Shown: positions 1 to 7,802 of the stretch, one piece after another | How the letters are laid out: every line of letters starts with the position of its first letter | How positions within the stretch are numbered: position 1 is the first letter of the stretch | From: Anditalea andensis | GTDB lineage: Bacteria > Bacteroidota > Bacteroidia > Cytophagales > Cyclobacteriaceae | Assembly: GCF_000714815.1 (NCBI RefSeq) | Contig: NZ_JMIH01000013.1 | Span: forward strand, 1-64,000 | Direction of reading: 5' to 3' | Length of the DNA stretch: 64,000 nucleotides | Position numbers and translations under genes: made by a program | The notes under the pieces: generated by a model | Told to the model about the DNA's origin: nothing | The model's database searches: none | Seen by the model: only the letters and a program-made list of their open reading frames with translations

Positions 1-145
1 GCGAGAAACTCATATTTTTTTGAAAGTCCTCTAAATAATCCTTTGGACTTATCAAAAATCAAAGGTTTGCAGATACCTGTTGGACCAGGAGTAAATGAGC
101 CTGGATCAAGAAAGGGCTTTGTGCTACAAAGCATTAGTCTGGTAA
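1..145. repeat. Direct repeat, copy 1 (cut by window edge)
   Basis: This stretch is nearly the same as 326-465: both start with GCGAGAAACTCATATTTTTT, continue through the same AAGTCCTCTAAATAATCC run, and diverge progressively after about 90 bp. Each copy begins with the tail of a TCTCTGCG-type repeat motif. Read on the plus strand, both copies encode a similar peptide (PLDLSK..GLQI.VGPG, then QSISLV), so they may be relics of the 3' end of a coding sequence. I could not identify the parent gene. Confidence 0.7.
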
Positions 146-325
146 AAAAGAGGATGCAGTATATATTACACGCAGAAACGCTAGGGATAATTGCGGCCTT
201 ATTCCCGGTTTTTGTATGTTTTTTATTCAAATAAAACTTGCCCATCTGTACTAATCAATCTTTTCCTATGAGCCATTTACAGTTCTGCGCAAAACTTTTT
301 TTCTCTGCGTTCTCAGCGTCTCTGC

Positions 326-465
326 GAGAAACTCATATTTTTTTTGAAAGTCCTCTAAATAATCCTTTGGACTTATCAAAAACCGAAGGTTTGCAGATAT
401 CTGTTGGACCAGGCATCGATAATCCGGGAAAAAGACATGGTTTTCATATCCAAAGCATCAGCTTG
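326..465. repeat. Direct repeat, copy 2
   Basis: Second copy of the sequence at 1-145. It is preceded at 301-330 by a degenerate TTCTCTGCG..CTCAGCGTCTCTGCG motif. The deduced peptides keep the pattern DLSK..GLQI.VGPG and QSISLV despite nucleotide changes, which hints at once-coding DNA, but neither copy has a convincing start or full-length domain. Confidence 0.65.
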
Positions 466-530
466 GTAAGTGATAGTACGCTAAAATGAGAGAGATTAAA
501 ATAATAGCACGTAAAAACAAGAGAGATATA

Positions 531-715
531 GCACGCAGAGGCGCAGAGACGCGAGAGAATAGAAGAAAAAAAAATTAGGTAGGTATCCATTATCGTTCTG
601 CACTTCTTTAAGAAAACCTCTTTTCTCTGCGCCCTCCGCGGCTCTCCGTGAAATCATTTCTCTGCGCTTCCGTGTAAAAAACCCCTCTGAGTTCTCTGCG
701 TCTCTGCGCGAAACT
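531..715. repeat. CGCAGAG-type palindromic repeat upstream of the GxxExxY gene
   Basis: The left arm at 531-560 (CGCAGAGGCGCAGAGACGCG) is answered by an imperfect inverted arm at 621-650 (TTTTCTCTGCGCCCTCCGCG). A third motif copy follows at 691-715 (TTCTCTGCGTCTCTGCGCG). The transcript could fold into a long imperfect hairpin. The same motif recurs downstream of the gene at 1268-1374, so the pair frames the GxxExxY gene. Confidence 0.7.
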
Positions 716-818
716 CATTTATTTTAAGTCTCCGAATGATAATAATTTATTTACCAGTTATCATCAATAATTGATCTATATTAGTTTAAATTTTTTTTCG
801 CCATTTAAACTATTTACT

Positions 819-1202
819 ATGAGTCAATTAGATAATGAAATTTCAGGAGAAATTGTAGATTCTTGCTTGTATATTCATTCCCAATTAGGACCGGGTTTAT
901 TTGAATCTGTTTATGAAAAAATTTTAATAATTGAACTGCAGAATAAAGGATTGCTGGTAGAGAACCAAGTCCCTGTCCCTATCAAATGGAGAGGAGCCAG
1001 TATAGGAAATGGTTTCATAGCTGATTTAATTGTTGAACAAAAAGTGATCGTAGAAATCAAATCAATCGAAAATTTGCATCCAGTTCATTATAAACAGTTA
1101 TTGACATATTTAAGATTATCGAAAAAGAAACTTGGTTTATTGATAAACTTCAAAGTAGCCCTGATTAAGACTGGCATTAAGCGGATTGTTAATGGATTAT
1201 AA
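819..1202 (+). CDS. GxxExxY protein (PD-(D/E)XK nuclease-like)
   Basis: This 127-residue protein belongs to the GxxExxY family; its signature is GLFESVYE near residue 30. The later segment ADLIVEQKVIVEIKS gives the D...ExK pattern of the PD-(D/E)XK nuclease fold, so nucleic-acid cleavage or binding is possible but unproven. I chose ATG 819 because the family begins with a short MSxLDNEIS-like helix; the longer frame from 771 would add 16 unlikely residues. The length is normal for the family. The gene stands alone, framed by CGCAGAG-type palindromic repeats on both sides, which suggests it belongs to a repeat-associated or mobile unit. The family call is firm; the biological role is not known to me. 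Confidence 0.85.
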   Translation: MSQLDNEISGEIVDSCLYIHSQLGPGLFESVYEKILIIELQNKGLLVENQVPVPIKWRGASIGNGFIADLIVEQKVIVEIKSIENLHPVHYKQLLTYLRLSKKKLGLLINFKVALIKTGIKRIVNGL

Positions 1203-1267
1203 ATCAAAAGGCACCTACCCCTGCAGAGCCGAGTGCGATTAGATACATAGTGCTAAGACAAAAATAA

Positions 1268-1374
1268 GTACGCAGAGTCGCAAGACGCGAGACAAAGGAT
1301 TTTCAGGAAGCCCCCTATATACATCTTTTTATAAAATCTTTTGTCTCTACGTTCTCTGCGACCTGCGTGAAAAC
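1268..1374. repeat. CGCAGAG-type palindromic repeat downstream of the GxxExxY gene
   Basis: The left arm 1268-1300 (ACGCAGAGTCGCAAGACGCG, then AGACAAAGGAT) is complementary, with a few mismatches, to the right arm 1336-1374 (ATCTTTTGTCTCTACGTTCTC, then TGCGACCTGCGTGA). It is the same motif family as 531-715. It ends four bases before the stop codon of the minus-strand gene that follows, so it could also act as a 3' hairpin for that transcript. Confidence 0.7.
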
Positions 1375-1377
1375 AAA

Positions 1378-3165
1378 TTAAACGTTCAACAAAACTCCGT
1401 TCAACTCCTCTTCCAGCCTATACAATTCTGATGAAATAGCCTCCACATCAAATAATTTCCCGAAATTTTCTTTTCGAATGAGCGATCTATAATAGCTTAT
1501 CCCCTCATTCAAATTTTTACGGAAATTATCAAAATATTTGATCTGCTTTGGTGTCATCGGTTCATATATTTCCTCCAGCTTGCTCTTAAAATAAGCCACG
1601 TAGAGTGACAACTCTTTTACAAAAACAAAGGGTCTGTCCTTTCTTACCATCACATTGTCACGGCCGTAGATATGGTCCACCATTTTGGCCAGGGAGACTT
1701 CTTGGGAATAATAGGCCATATTCGGTCCTGGGCAGATGGATATGCCCTCTCCCTCTACCTTCCTCTCTATATCATTTGCCACCAAAGCAGCTGTTCCTAA
1801 TCCTTTACAGACACATGACTTGACAGTGATACGGTCAAACTCACGGTCATAAGTCTGCTTATCCAGATCCAACTCATTCAGTTCTTTTATTTTCAGATTT
1901 TGATACTGTCTTGATGCGGTGCAGATTACTTTTTCGGTGAACTCTGTGTTTAAAGAAGCGTATTTTTTAGGACATGAGCTGCCAGGTCTTCCTTTGATAA
2001 TATTCTTCTCTTTTTCAATATCGATGGTATTTCCACGGACATTGTTAAATGGTACGCCAAGCGGTGAAATATCACTTAAATATAGATCTTCTTCCTTCGC
2101 TTCACTGATGAGACGAAGCGTTTTGGGGTCAATGCTCACTGCCTCTGGTACTAATAAAAATGGAGTGCCCCAGCCTATGGAATCAAGATTATACTGCTCA
2201 AGCAAAAACTCATGTTCACGGGCAGTGCCTACCCCACCCTGTGCGGTAATCCGTAAAGCTGGTGCTTCAGAAGGAACAGTTTTACCCTGATCTTCTAAAG
2301 CTTTATATAATAGTTCGGCAGTAGTTTCAATCAATGAATCTCTATTATTTTTGAACTCTTCCAAGATAGGTCCCATCAGATAGCCATCCGTGGCAAAGGC
2401 ATGACCTCCACAGTTAAGTCCTGACTCTATCCTGTATTCTGATACCCAAAGGCCTTTTTTGGCAAGAAATTTTCCTTGTATCAGAGCTGATCGGTAGTCA
2501 CTGACTTTTAGGATTATTTTTTTCTTGAATTTTCCCTCTACATTGGGGAAAAAATCTTCGAAGTTTTCGAAGTAACTATATAGCCTGGGGTTCATCCCTG
2601 CAGATAGTACGATGGAACTTTCCAGTTTACTTTTGGCAAATCCTCTAAGTGCTGCATGAGCATCATTATAATCCACTGGTAATTTTTCATCACCTTTATA
2701 ATTATCCTTGTCCAGCTTGGTCATGATATTGACATCTATGCTGCCCATGGATAGATTTGACTTCACCCAATCCCAAATTTTATCTGCCCTGTCCTCATTA
2801 TCAGCTACCATCTTTTGGATGCCGACCTGAAGTATGTTAGGCATCATTTTGATATATTTTTCAAACTGACTGGAGTTTACCGCTTCTTTTATTTCATCAA
2901 ACTTTTTCCTCACCAATTCATCCATCATATCTAAATAGGCAGTAATCCTTTTGGCTCTGAAATCATCCATATGTTTGGTGATCTGCTGATAGGGAATATT
3001 TGCCTGCCGGCAATAGTACCCCCTCATCTTCTCAATCAGCATATCATCTACCAAAGAAATGGCTGAGGATATACCATAGGGAGCCACCTTGATAGGCGTA
3101 TCTATAGTAAATCCGATTCCCATTACCGGAATATGAAAACTGTGTTTTAGTGGTGCTGACATCAT
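1378..3165 (-). CDS. Conserved protein of unknown function (595 aa), possible TIM-barrel-like enzyme
   Basis: I do not recognise a named family with certainty. The protein is soluble, with no signal peptide and no membrane segment. The central part has two glycine-rich blocks, GLNCGGHAFATDG (around 250) and GGVGTAREHEFLL (around 310), the latter followed by GWGTPFLLVPEA. This resembles phosphate-binding loops of FMN-type TIM barrels such as nitronate monooxygenase-like proteins, a weak resemblance only. Several cysteines (SSCPKKY, VICTASR, SCVCKG, ISICPGP) lie in the C-terminal third. The gene starts 55 bp after ccoI and reads the same way, so it is probably the last gene of the uspA-ccoI operon, preceded by an FNR-like site. 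That context suggests a role when oxygen is low. MM at the start leaves a one-codon ambiguity. Confidence 0.6.
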   Translation of the reverse strand: MMSAPLKHSFHIPVMGIGFTIDTPIKVAPYGISSAISLVDDMLIEKMRGYYCRQANIPYQQITKHMDDFRAKRITAYLDMMDELVRKKFDEIKEAVNSSQFEKYIKMMPNILQVGIQKMVADNEDRADKIWDWVKSNLSMGSIDVNIMTKLDKDNYKGDEKLPVDYNDAHAALRGFAKSKLESSIVLSAGMNPRLYSYFENFEDFFPNVEGKFKKKIILKVSDYRSALIQGKFLAKKGLWVSEYRIESGLNCGGHAFATDGYLMGPILEEFKNNRDSLIETTAELLYKALEDQGKTVPSEAPALRITAQGGVGTAREHEFLLEQYNLDSIGWGTPFLLVPEAVSIDPKTLRLISEAKEEDLYLSDISPLGVPFNNVRGNTIDIEKEKNIIKGRPGSSCPKKYASLNTEFTEKVICTASRQYQNLKIKELNELDLDKQTYDREFDRITVKSCVCKGLGTAALVANDIERKVEGEGISICPGPNMAYYSQEVSLAKMVDHIYGRDNVMVRKDRPFVFVKELSLYVAYFKSKLEEIYEPMTPKQIKYFDNFRKNLNEGISYYRSLIRKENFGKLFDVEAISSELYRLEEELNGVLLNV

Positions 3166-3220
3166 TATTCTAATTTCTTTATGATTATTTATTTAAAATT
3201 TCACAAACAGCAAAGTGGCG

Positions 3221-5674
3221 TTAGGCCACTTCCTGAAGTACAGAGTTGATTTTGGGATTTGTTTCGGGAACTGCCTTTGGCGAATTTTCCATGCGCTGTG
3301 CCAGGTACCTGATCGCAATGGTCACAAATAATACTATAGTGACCGAACTGAGAGGCATCAGAATAGCACACACAATCGGGCTGAGCTGGGCAGTTACGGC
3401 AAAGCTCAAACCAATAACATTATATAAAAAGGACAGGATAAATGCAATATTGATCACCTTCATGCTGCTTTTGGCTAGTTTCATGCTTTTGAGGATTTTA
3501 CCAAAGCTTTTGGCATCCATGATCACGTCACATGCCGGAGAAAAGTGGTAGACATCATCACTGACACTGATACCCAACTGACTTTCTTTAAGAGCCCCTG
3601 CATCATTTAGCCCATCGCCTACCATTAGGACATTCTTGCCTTTATCTTTAAGGTTTCGAATATACTGCAGCTTATCCATCGGATGCTGGTTAAAGTGCAA
3701 CTGATCAAAATATACTTTCAGCCTTTCCTTTTCCCGGTCATTGTCCCCGCTGATCAGATGGAGTCCGTAGTTTTCTTGTTTAAGCTCTTCGAGCAACTCA
3801 TTAAGACCTTCCCTATATTCACTGCTGAATTCGAAGTGTCCAAGGACCTTTCCTTCATGCGACACATAGACGCGAGTAGCGCCACTTGCATTATCGGTCG
3901 AAGAGGCACCCACGAAATCTGCTGAACCAATCTTATACCCATGCCCATTTACTGTTCCACTGACCCCGCCACCAGCTACTTCCTGAAAATCTTCTACCTC
4001 CATCAAATCCTCTTTCTTTAAGCTGGTATATATAGCCTGACTAAGGGGATGGGTGGAATTACGGGTAAGTGATTTTACCGCAGCGCGGGATGCAGCATCT
4101 ATAGAACCTGTATAGTTTAGCTTGCCTTTATTTTTATGCGTGATGGTACCGGTTTTATCAAAGACCAGCGTATCTGTAGTAGCCAAAGCCTCCACAGCTC
4201 CCGCACTTTTTAGATACAATCCCCACTTGCCCAAAATTCTTAGCGTATTGCCAAATGAGAATGGTATGACCAAAGCCAAGGCGCAGGGACAGGCGACTAT
4301 CAATACCGCCGTAACAGTATTCCAGATCTTTGAGGGATCGATGAAATACCAACTGATAGCGGTAATAATACTTAATAAGATGATAAAGAAGGTAAACCTT
4401 CGGCTAAGACTCTGAACTAGGGCCGAAAGCTTGTGCGGATTATCCTTGCGGAAAACCTCCTGGTTCCAGAGTTGGGTGAGGTAGCTGCTCTCTACGGGTT
4501 TCTGAATTTCCACTTCCAGCATGCCGCCGGTCTGCCTACCCCCGGCATACATAAAGTCACCGCACTTCTTATCGATGGGATCTGACTCTCCTGTTACAAA
4601 TGCATAGTCCACTTTGCCTTCCCCTTTGATCAGCATGGCATCAGCAGGAATCAATTCCTGATTTCTGATCAGGATCCTATCTCCTGTCTGTAAATCCTTA
4701 AGCAACACAGTCTCTTCCTCCCCATCCCTGATCCGGGTAGCGGCTACAGGAAAGTAACTGTTGTAATCCCGTTCAAACCCAAGGGCTTCATAGGTTTTAC
4801 TCTGATACCATTTCCCTATCAATAAAAAAAACACCAAGCCGGACAAGCTGTCCATATAGCCTGCTCCTATATGGGTAAGCATTTCATAGGCACTGCGGCC
4901 AAAGATAACCAGTATGCCTAGAGCAATGGTAAGGTCAAGATTCAGGTATTTATATTTAAGTCCATTCCAGGCCGACCTGTAGAAATCACTCGCAGAATAG
5001 AACACTACTGGCAAGACCAGCACGAGGTTCAGGTAAGTAAAAAACAACCTGTAATTTTCTTCTACAAGATTTTTACTGTCAAGGTATTCTGGAAGGCTCA
5101 GCATCATGATATTGCCAAAGCAGAATCCGGCCACTCCTATTTTGATATAGGCACTTTTATCTTTTTTGGGGATTTTTTTCTTGTTTTGATGGAGGCTTAT
5201 ATCTGGATCATATCCCAGACTGCCCAGCAGTTCCACTACCTTTCTAAGGCTGATTTCATTGTCATCCCAATTGATGCTGACTTCTTTCTTGGTAAAATTG
5301 ACCATGGAAGAGCGGATATGGGGATTCAGCTTATGTAGATTTTCCAAGAGCCAGATGCATGAGCTGCAGTGGATGGCGGGAATATAAAATGTAGCTTTGC
5401 TGATCCTGCTATCCTTGAAGGTAATGAGTTTTTTCTGTACTTCTTCATGGTCAAGATATGCCCAGCGGTCCCTGTTTTTTTCAGTTAATTTAGACCCCGG
5501 GGATTGCTCCATGGCATAATAGGCTTCCATGTCATTACCTTTCAGTATATCGTATACCGTATGACATCCCTGGCAGCAAAAAGACTTTCCATCGACACCG
5601 ATCTGCTCATCTCTGCAGTCCTCCCCGCAGTGATAACATGTAGTTTTTTCCAATATCTCCACCATTATATCCAT
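3221..5674 (-). CDS. ccoI: Copper-translocating P-type ATPase, cbb3 oxidase assembly (CcoI/FixI)
   Basis: This 817-residue P1B-type ATPase should move copper across the inner membrane for cbb3 oxidase assembly. The N terminus holds a CYHCGEDC...CCQGC cysteine domain (about 13-37), typical of the FixI/CcoI branch. It is followed by a heavy-metal-associated domain with HCSSC (about 105). The intramembrane CPC motif is in VACPCALAL (about 460). The phosphorylation site DKTGTIT is near 505 and the hinge GDGLND near 688. uspA ends 5 bp upstream and the unknown 595-residue gene follows 55 bp downstream, so the three look like one operon. The usual neighbour ccoS is not adjacent but sits on the opposite strand 3.7 kb away. 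MDIMVEI offers a second start three codons in. Confidence 0.93.
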   Translation of the reverse strand: MDIMVEILEKTTCYHCGEDCRDEQIGVDGKSFCCQGCHTVYDILKGNDMEAYYAMEQSPGSKLTEKNRDRWAYLDHEEVQKKLITFKDSRISKATFYIPAIHCSSCIWLLENLHKLNPHIRSSMVNFTKKEVSINWDDNEISLRKVVELLGSLGYDPDISLHQNKKKIPKKDKSAYIKIGVAGFCFGNIMMLSLPEYLDSKNLVEENYRLFFTYLNLVLVLPVVFYSASDFYRSAWNGLKYKYLNLDLTIALGILVIFGRSAYEMLTHIGAGYMDSLSGLVFFLLIGKWYQSKTYEALGFERDYNSYFPVAATRIRDGEEETVLLKDLQTGDRILIRNQELIPADAMLIKGEGKVDYAFVTGESDPIDKKCGDFMYAGGRQTGGMLEVEIQKPVESSYLTQLWNQEVFRKDNPHKLSALVQSLSRRFTFFIILLSIITAISWYFIDPSKIWNTVTAVLIVACPCALALVIPFSFGNTLRILGKWGLYLKSAGAVEALATTDTLVFDKTGTITHKNKGKLNYTGSIDAASRAAVKSLTRNSTHPLSQAIYTSLKKEDLMEVEDFQEVAGGGVSGTVNGHGYKIGSADFVGASSTDNASGATRVYVSHEGKVLGHFEFSSEYREGLNELLEELKQENYGLHLISGDNDREKERLKVYFDQLHFNQHPMDKLQYIRNLKDKGKNVLMVGDGLNDAGALKESQLGISVSDDVYHFSPACDVIMDAKSFGKILKSMKLAKSSMKVINIAFILSFLYNVIGLSFAVTAQLSPIVCAILMPLSSVTIVLFVTIAIRYLAQRMENSPKAVPETNPKINSVLQEVA

Positions 5675-5679
5675 TTTTA

Positions 5680-6528
5680 CTACCCGGCTCGGGTAAATAA
5701 TTTAATCGGTGACATCACTTCTTCACAGTCCAGCAACTTCGTAAGGATAGGTAGATTTTGGGGAGATGGATTATTGACTACTAATAAGGTGTTGGCATCT
5801 ACTCCAACAGCACTATATATGGTATGCTCGGTATCATCACATAACTTGTGAAGCGCTAGATTGGTGAAATGCTGCTTTAGGTATTCGATAAAAAGTTTTT
5901 CTTCAATGGATGGAGGGCCTTCCTCGCAGTAAGTAGTCAGCACGGTGACGGGAAGGCGATTACCTACATCCGGAAGCAGGTAGCTGAACTGCTTGATGCC
6001 CCGCATAGCTATAGCAGTGCCATCAAATGTCATCACCACCTGCTCGATATTGGCTATATCTTTAGGCAGTACCAAAACCGGGCATCCTGCCAGTTCTAAA
6101 AGGATTCTAAAAGGTATGGATTCGCCTTCATTGATGACAGTGGCATTATACGTCTCTTGATTGATAATTAAAAGATCCGCGTACTGCGTTTCCCTAATGA
6201 GTTCCTGTGGCATGCAACCTTCATCTTTATGAATGATGTACTTGCAGGCCGTTTCTTCGCATTTTTCGGATAAGTAGGCATATAATTCCTGTCTGGCCTT
6301 TTTTTCCTTCTTCTGAACACAGGCTACATTATTACCACATTTGCCCCCTGCACAGGGCATAATCAACGGTATTCCGTCCAGATCATTGATCACCGCTCCT
6401 ACATAGAGCATATTGCTGTGGGGAAGAAATTTGAAAATCCCGTCGAGTTCCCGCTTATCGAAGCTACTTCCTCCAAATCCCAAAACTACTTTTATCCTGT
6501 TCATTCTTTTGCTTTTAAGTCTGCTCAA
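5680..6528 (-). CDS. Universal stress protein, cysteine-rich variant
   Basis: This 282-residue protein has the tandem layout of Bacteroidota universal stress proteins. The first half ends in the DLLIINQETYN...PFRILLELAGCPVLVLP pattern, and the second half begins VVMTFDGTAIAMRGIKQF. It is predicted to be cytosolic. An unusual feature is a cluster of six cysteines in about 47 residues (C59, C64, C70, C90, C95, C105), including MPCAGGKCGNNVAC. This could bind metal or respond to redox state; that is inference. The start could be 6528 or the internal ATG at 6504 (MNRIKVVLGFGG), which fits the family start better. It heads the operon with ccoI and has an FNR-like site upstream at 6601-6612. Confidence 0.82.
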   Translation of the reverse strand: MSRLKSKRMNRIKVVLGFGGSSFDKRELDGIFKFLPHSNMLYVGAVINDLDGIPLIMPCAGGKCGNNVACVQKKEKKARQELYAYLSEKCEETACKYIIHKDEGCMPQELIRETQYADLLIINQETYNATVINEGESIPFRILLELAGCPVLVLPKDIANIEQVVMTFDGTAIAMRGIKQFSYLLPDVGNRLPVTVLTTYCEEGPPSIEEKLFIEYLKQHFTNLALHKLCDDTEHTIYSAVGVDANTLLVVNNPSPQNLPILTKLLDCEEVMSPIKLFTRAG

Positions 6529-6547
6529 TAGCTGACTTTACCCATAG

Positions 6548-6614
6548 CAAAGATGAGGACAAGGCGCACGGATTTATATGATGGCAATCAAGGGAAAAAC
6601 TGATTTTTGTCAGT
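6548..6614 (-). promoter_or_regulatory. FNR-like site and promoter of uspA-ccoI-orf595
   Basis: The palindrome ACTGATTTTTGTCAGT at 6599-6614 (core TGA-N6-TCA at 6601-6612) matches the FNR/CRP-type half-site arrangement. On the minus strand, a -7-like element CATCTTTG (6555 to 6548) begins exactly 51.5 bp from the palindrome centre. The same distance is found before ccoS and ccoH. The inferred start of transcription near 6541 places the box at about -65, a position usual for class I activation. Confidence 0.65.
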
Positions 6615-6629
6615 TTTAGAGAATGATGA

Positions 6630-6688
6630 TTTTAGATTTATGATTTCAGATCGAATTAAATCCTAAATCCCCAATCAAAAATCACATC
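6630..6688. repeat. ATTTATGATTTCAG-type dispersed repeat, copy 1
   Basis: TTTAGATTTATGATTTCAGA is followed by AATCCTAAATCCCCAATCAA and AAATCA, the same building blocks as at 13020-13090 and 41543-41622. This copy overlaps the end of the FNR-like gene (stop at 6682-6684) and separates it from the uspA promoter. It has weaker internal symmetry than copies 2 and 3. Confidence 0.6.
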
Positions 6689-7395
6689 ACACCCGCCGCT
6701 TTTACCAGTCCTTTGGAATTTTCGACATTGATCTTTCTTCCTTTGGTGGAGATGAGGTTTTCTTCTTTGAAGTCGTGAAGCAGACGGATGAGGGTTTCGG
6801 TGGCGGTCCCCACTATATTGGCCAGGTCTTCTCTGGTGAGGTTGATCTCTACGGACTCATTTTCACCACCTTCCATGCCGTAGGTTTCCTTAAGCATAAG
6901 TAGGGTAATAGCCAACCTCTCCCTAACAGATTTCTGGGCAAGATTGGTCAGCTTCTCGGACATGATGCCCAGTTCCTGACATACGGTCTGAAGGAGTTTT
7001 TTGTTAAAGCCGGGGTTCTCGGTGAGTAAACTCAAAAAATCATTTTTAGGAACAAAGCAGATGGTGCAGTCCTCCAATGTTTCGGCAGTCACGGGGTAGT
7101 GTTCCTCGCTGATCATAGCTTTGTATCCAAGTACATCGCCTTCTTTGGTGATCTTCATGATCTGTTCTTTTCCGTCGGCACCTACCCTATATACCTTCAC
7201 CTTTCCTGTATTGATACAGAATACACCTAGCGGCCTGGTACCTTCGTGGAACAGCACCTGCCCTTTTTTATAGTTAGTACATGATTTCGCATCAGATACC
7301 ATAGACAACTCATGAGAACAAAGCACCCCAAATAATGATTTGTTCTTGCTTTGGCAATCCAAACATGATATCTGTACAGCTTTTTTTTGTCCCAT
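6682..7395 (-). CDS. Crp/Fnr family transcriptional regulator, FNR-like
   Basis: This 237-residue regulator has an N-terminal cyclic-nucleotide-binding-type beta-roll (about 40-130) and a C-terminal winged helix-turn-helix (about 185-225, LTREDLANIVGTATETLIRLL). Cysteines C11, C14 and C26, plus C113 in TICFVPKNDF, fall roughly where FNR has its [4Fe-4S] ligands (the last aligns with E. coli C122), so oxygen sensing is plausible. The recognition helix reads T-E-T-L-I-R. It keeps the glutamate and arginine that read the TGA core, but replaces the serine of FNR (E-T-I-S-R), which fits the nearby sites having CTGA instead of TTGA. Such sites precede uspA, ccoS and ccoH. No such site is visible upstream of its own start. 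Confidence 0.88.
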   Translation of the reverse strand: MGQKKAVQISCLDCQSKNKSLFGVLCSHELSMVSDAKSCTNYKKGQVLFHEGTRPLGVFCINTGKVKVYRVGADGKEQIMKITKEGDVLGYKAMISEEHYPVTAETLEDCTICFVPKNDFLSLLTENPGFNKKLLQTVCQELGIMSEKLTNLAQKSVRERLAITLLMLKETYGMEGGENESVEINLTREDLANIVGTATETLIRLLHDFKEENLISTKGRKINVENSKGLVKAAGVM

Positions 7396-7802
7396 AAAAT
7401 AAGTCAGTTAAAAATATGAATACAAAGATACGTCAATTTCGTCGGAAACACATTCTTATCACATAAAGTATCCGCAATCACTTAACACCCTAATTTATAA
7501 ACTTGATCCATAAAATTCAATAAAAGATGATTTATCTTATGTTTTTTTAAAGAAAAGCTGTTTAAAAAAAGAGGATATATTATGACATTGAAAGAATAGT
7601 TTGGTTATGGGGTATGCCTTCGCCAAGGCTCGGGATTGCTTATTGTTCACATAATTCACCAAAGGACTAAATAATAGTTAATCCGTGTGAAGCTCAAAAG
7701 GGTTTTAGAACCAAATAAAGAAAAGATAAAACTATAGGACCGTTTATGCTTTTTATAATATTAATATCTTTATACCCACTGATACTCCATCATACATCAC
7801 CT
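7396..7802. other. Intergenic region without a gene
   Basis: These 407 bases lie between the FNR-like gene and the MBL hydrolase, both on the minus strand. I see no open frame with coding character, no FNR-type palindrome and no clear terminator. It must contain the promoter of the FNR-like gene near its low-coordinate end. Confidence 0.5.

Noticed and set aside
238-489. 83-codon plus-strand frame as a gene
   Set aside because: It starts in a region of repeat motifs and covers a duplicated relic; there is no family match or start signal.
531-1374. CRISPR array from the repeated CGCAGAG motifs
   Set aside because: Repeats are degenerate, inverted and irregularly spaced, without unique spacers of constant length, and no cas genes are present.
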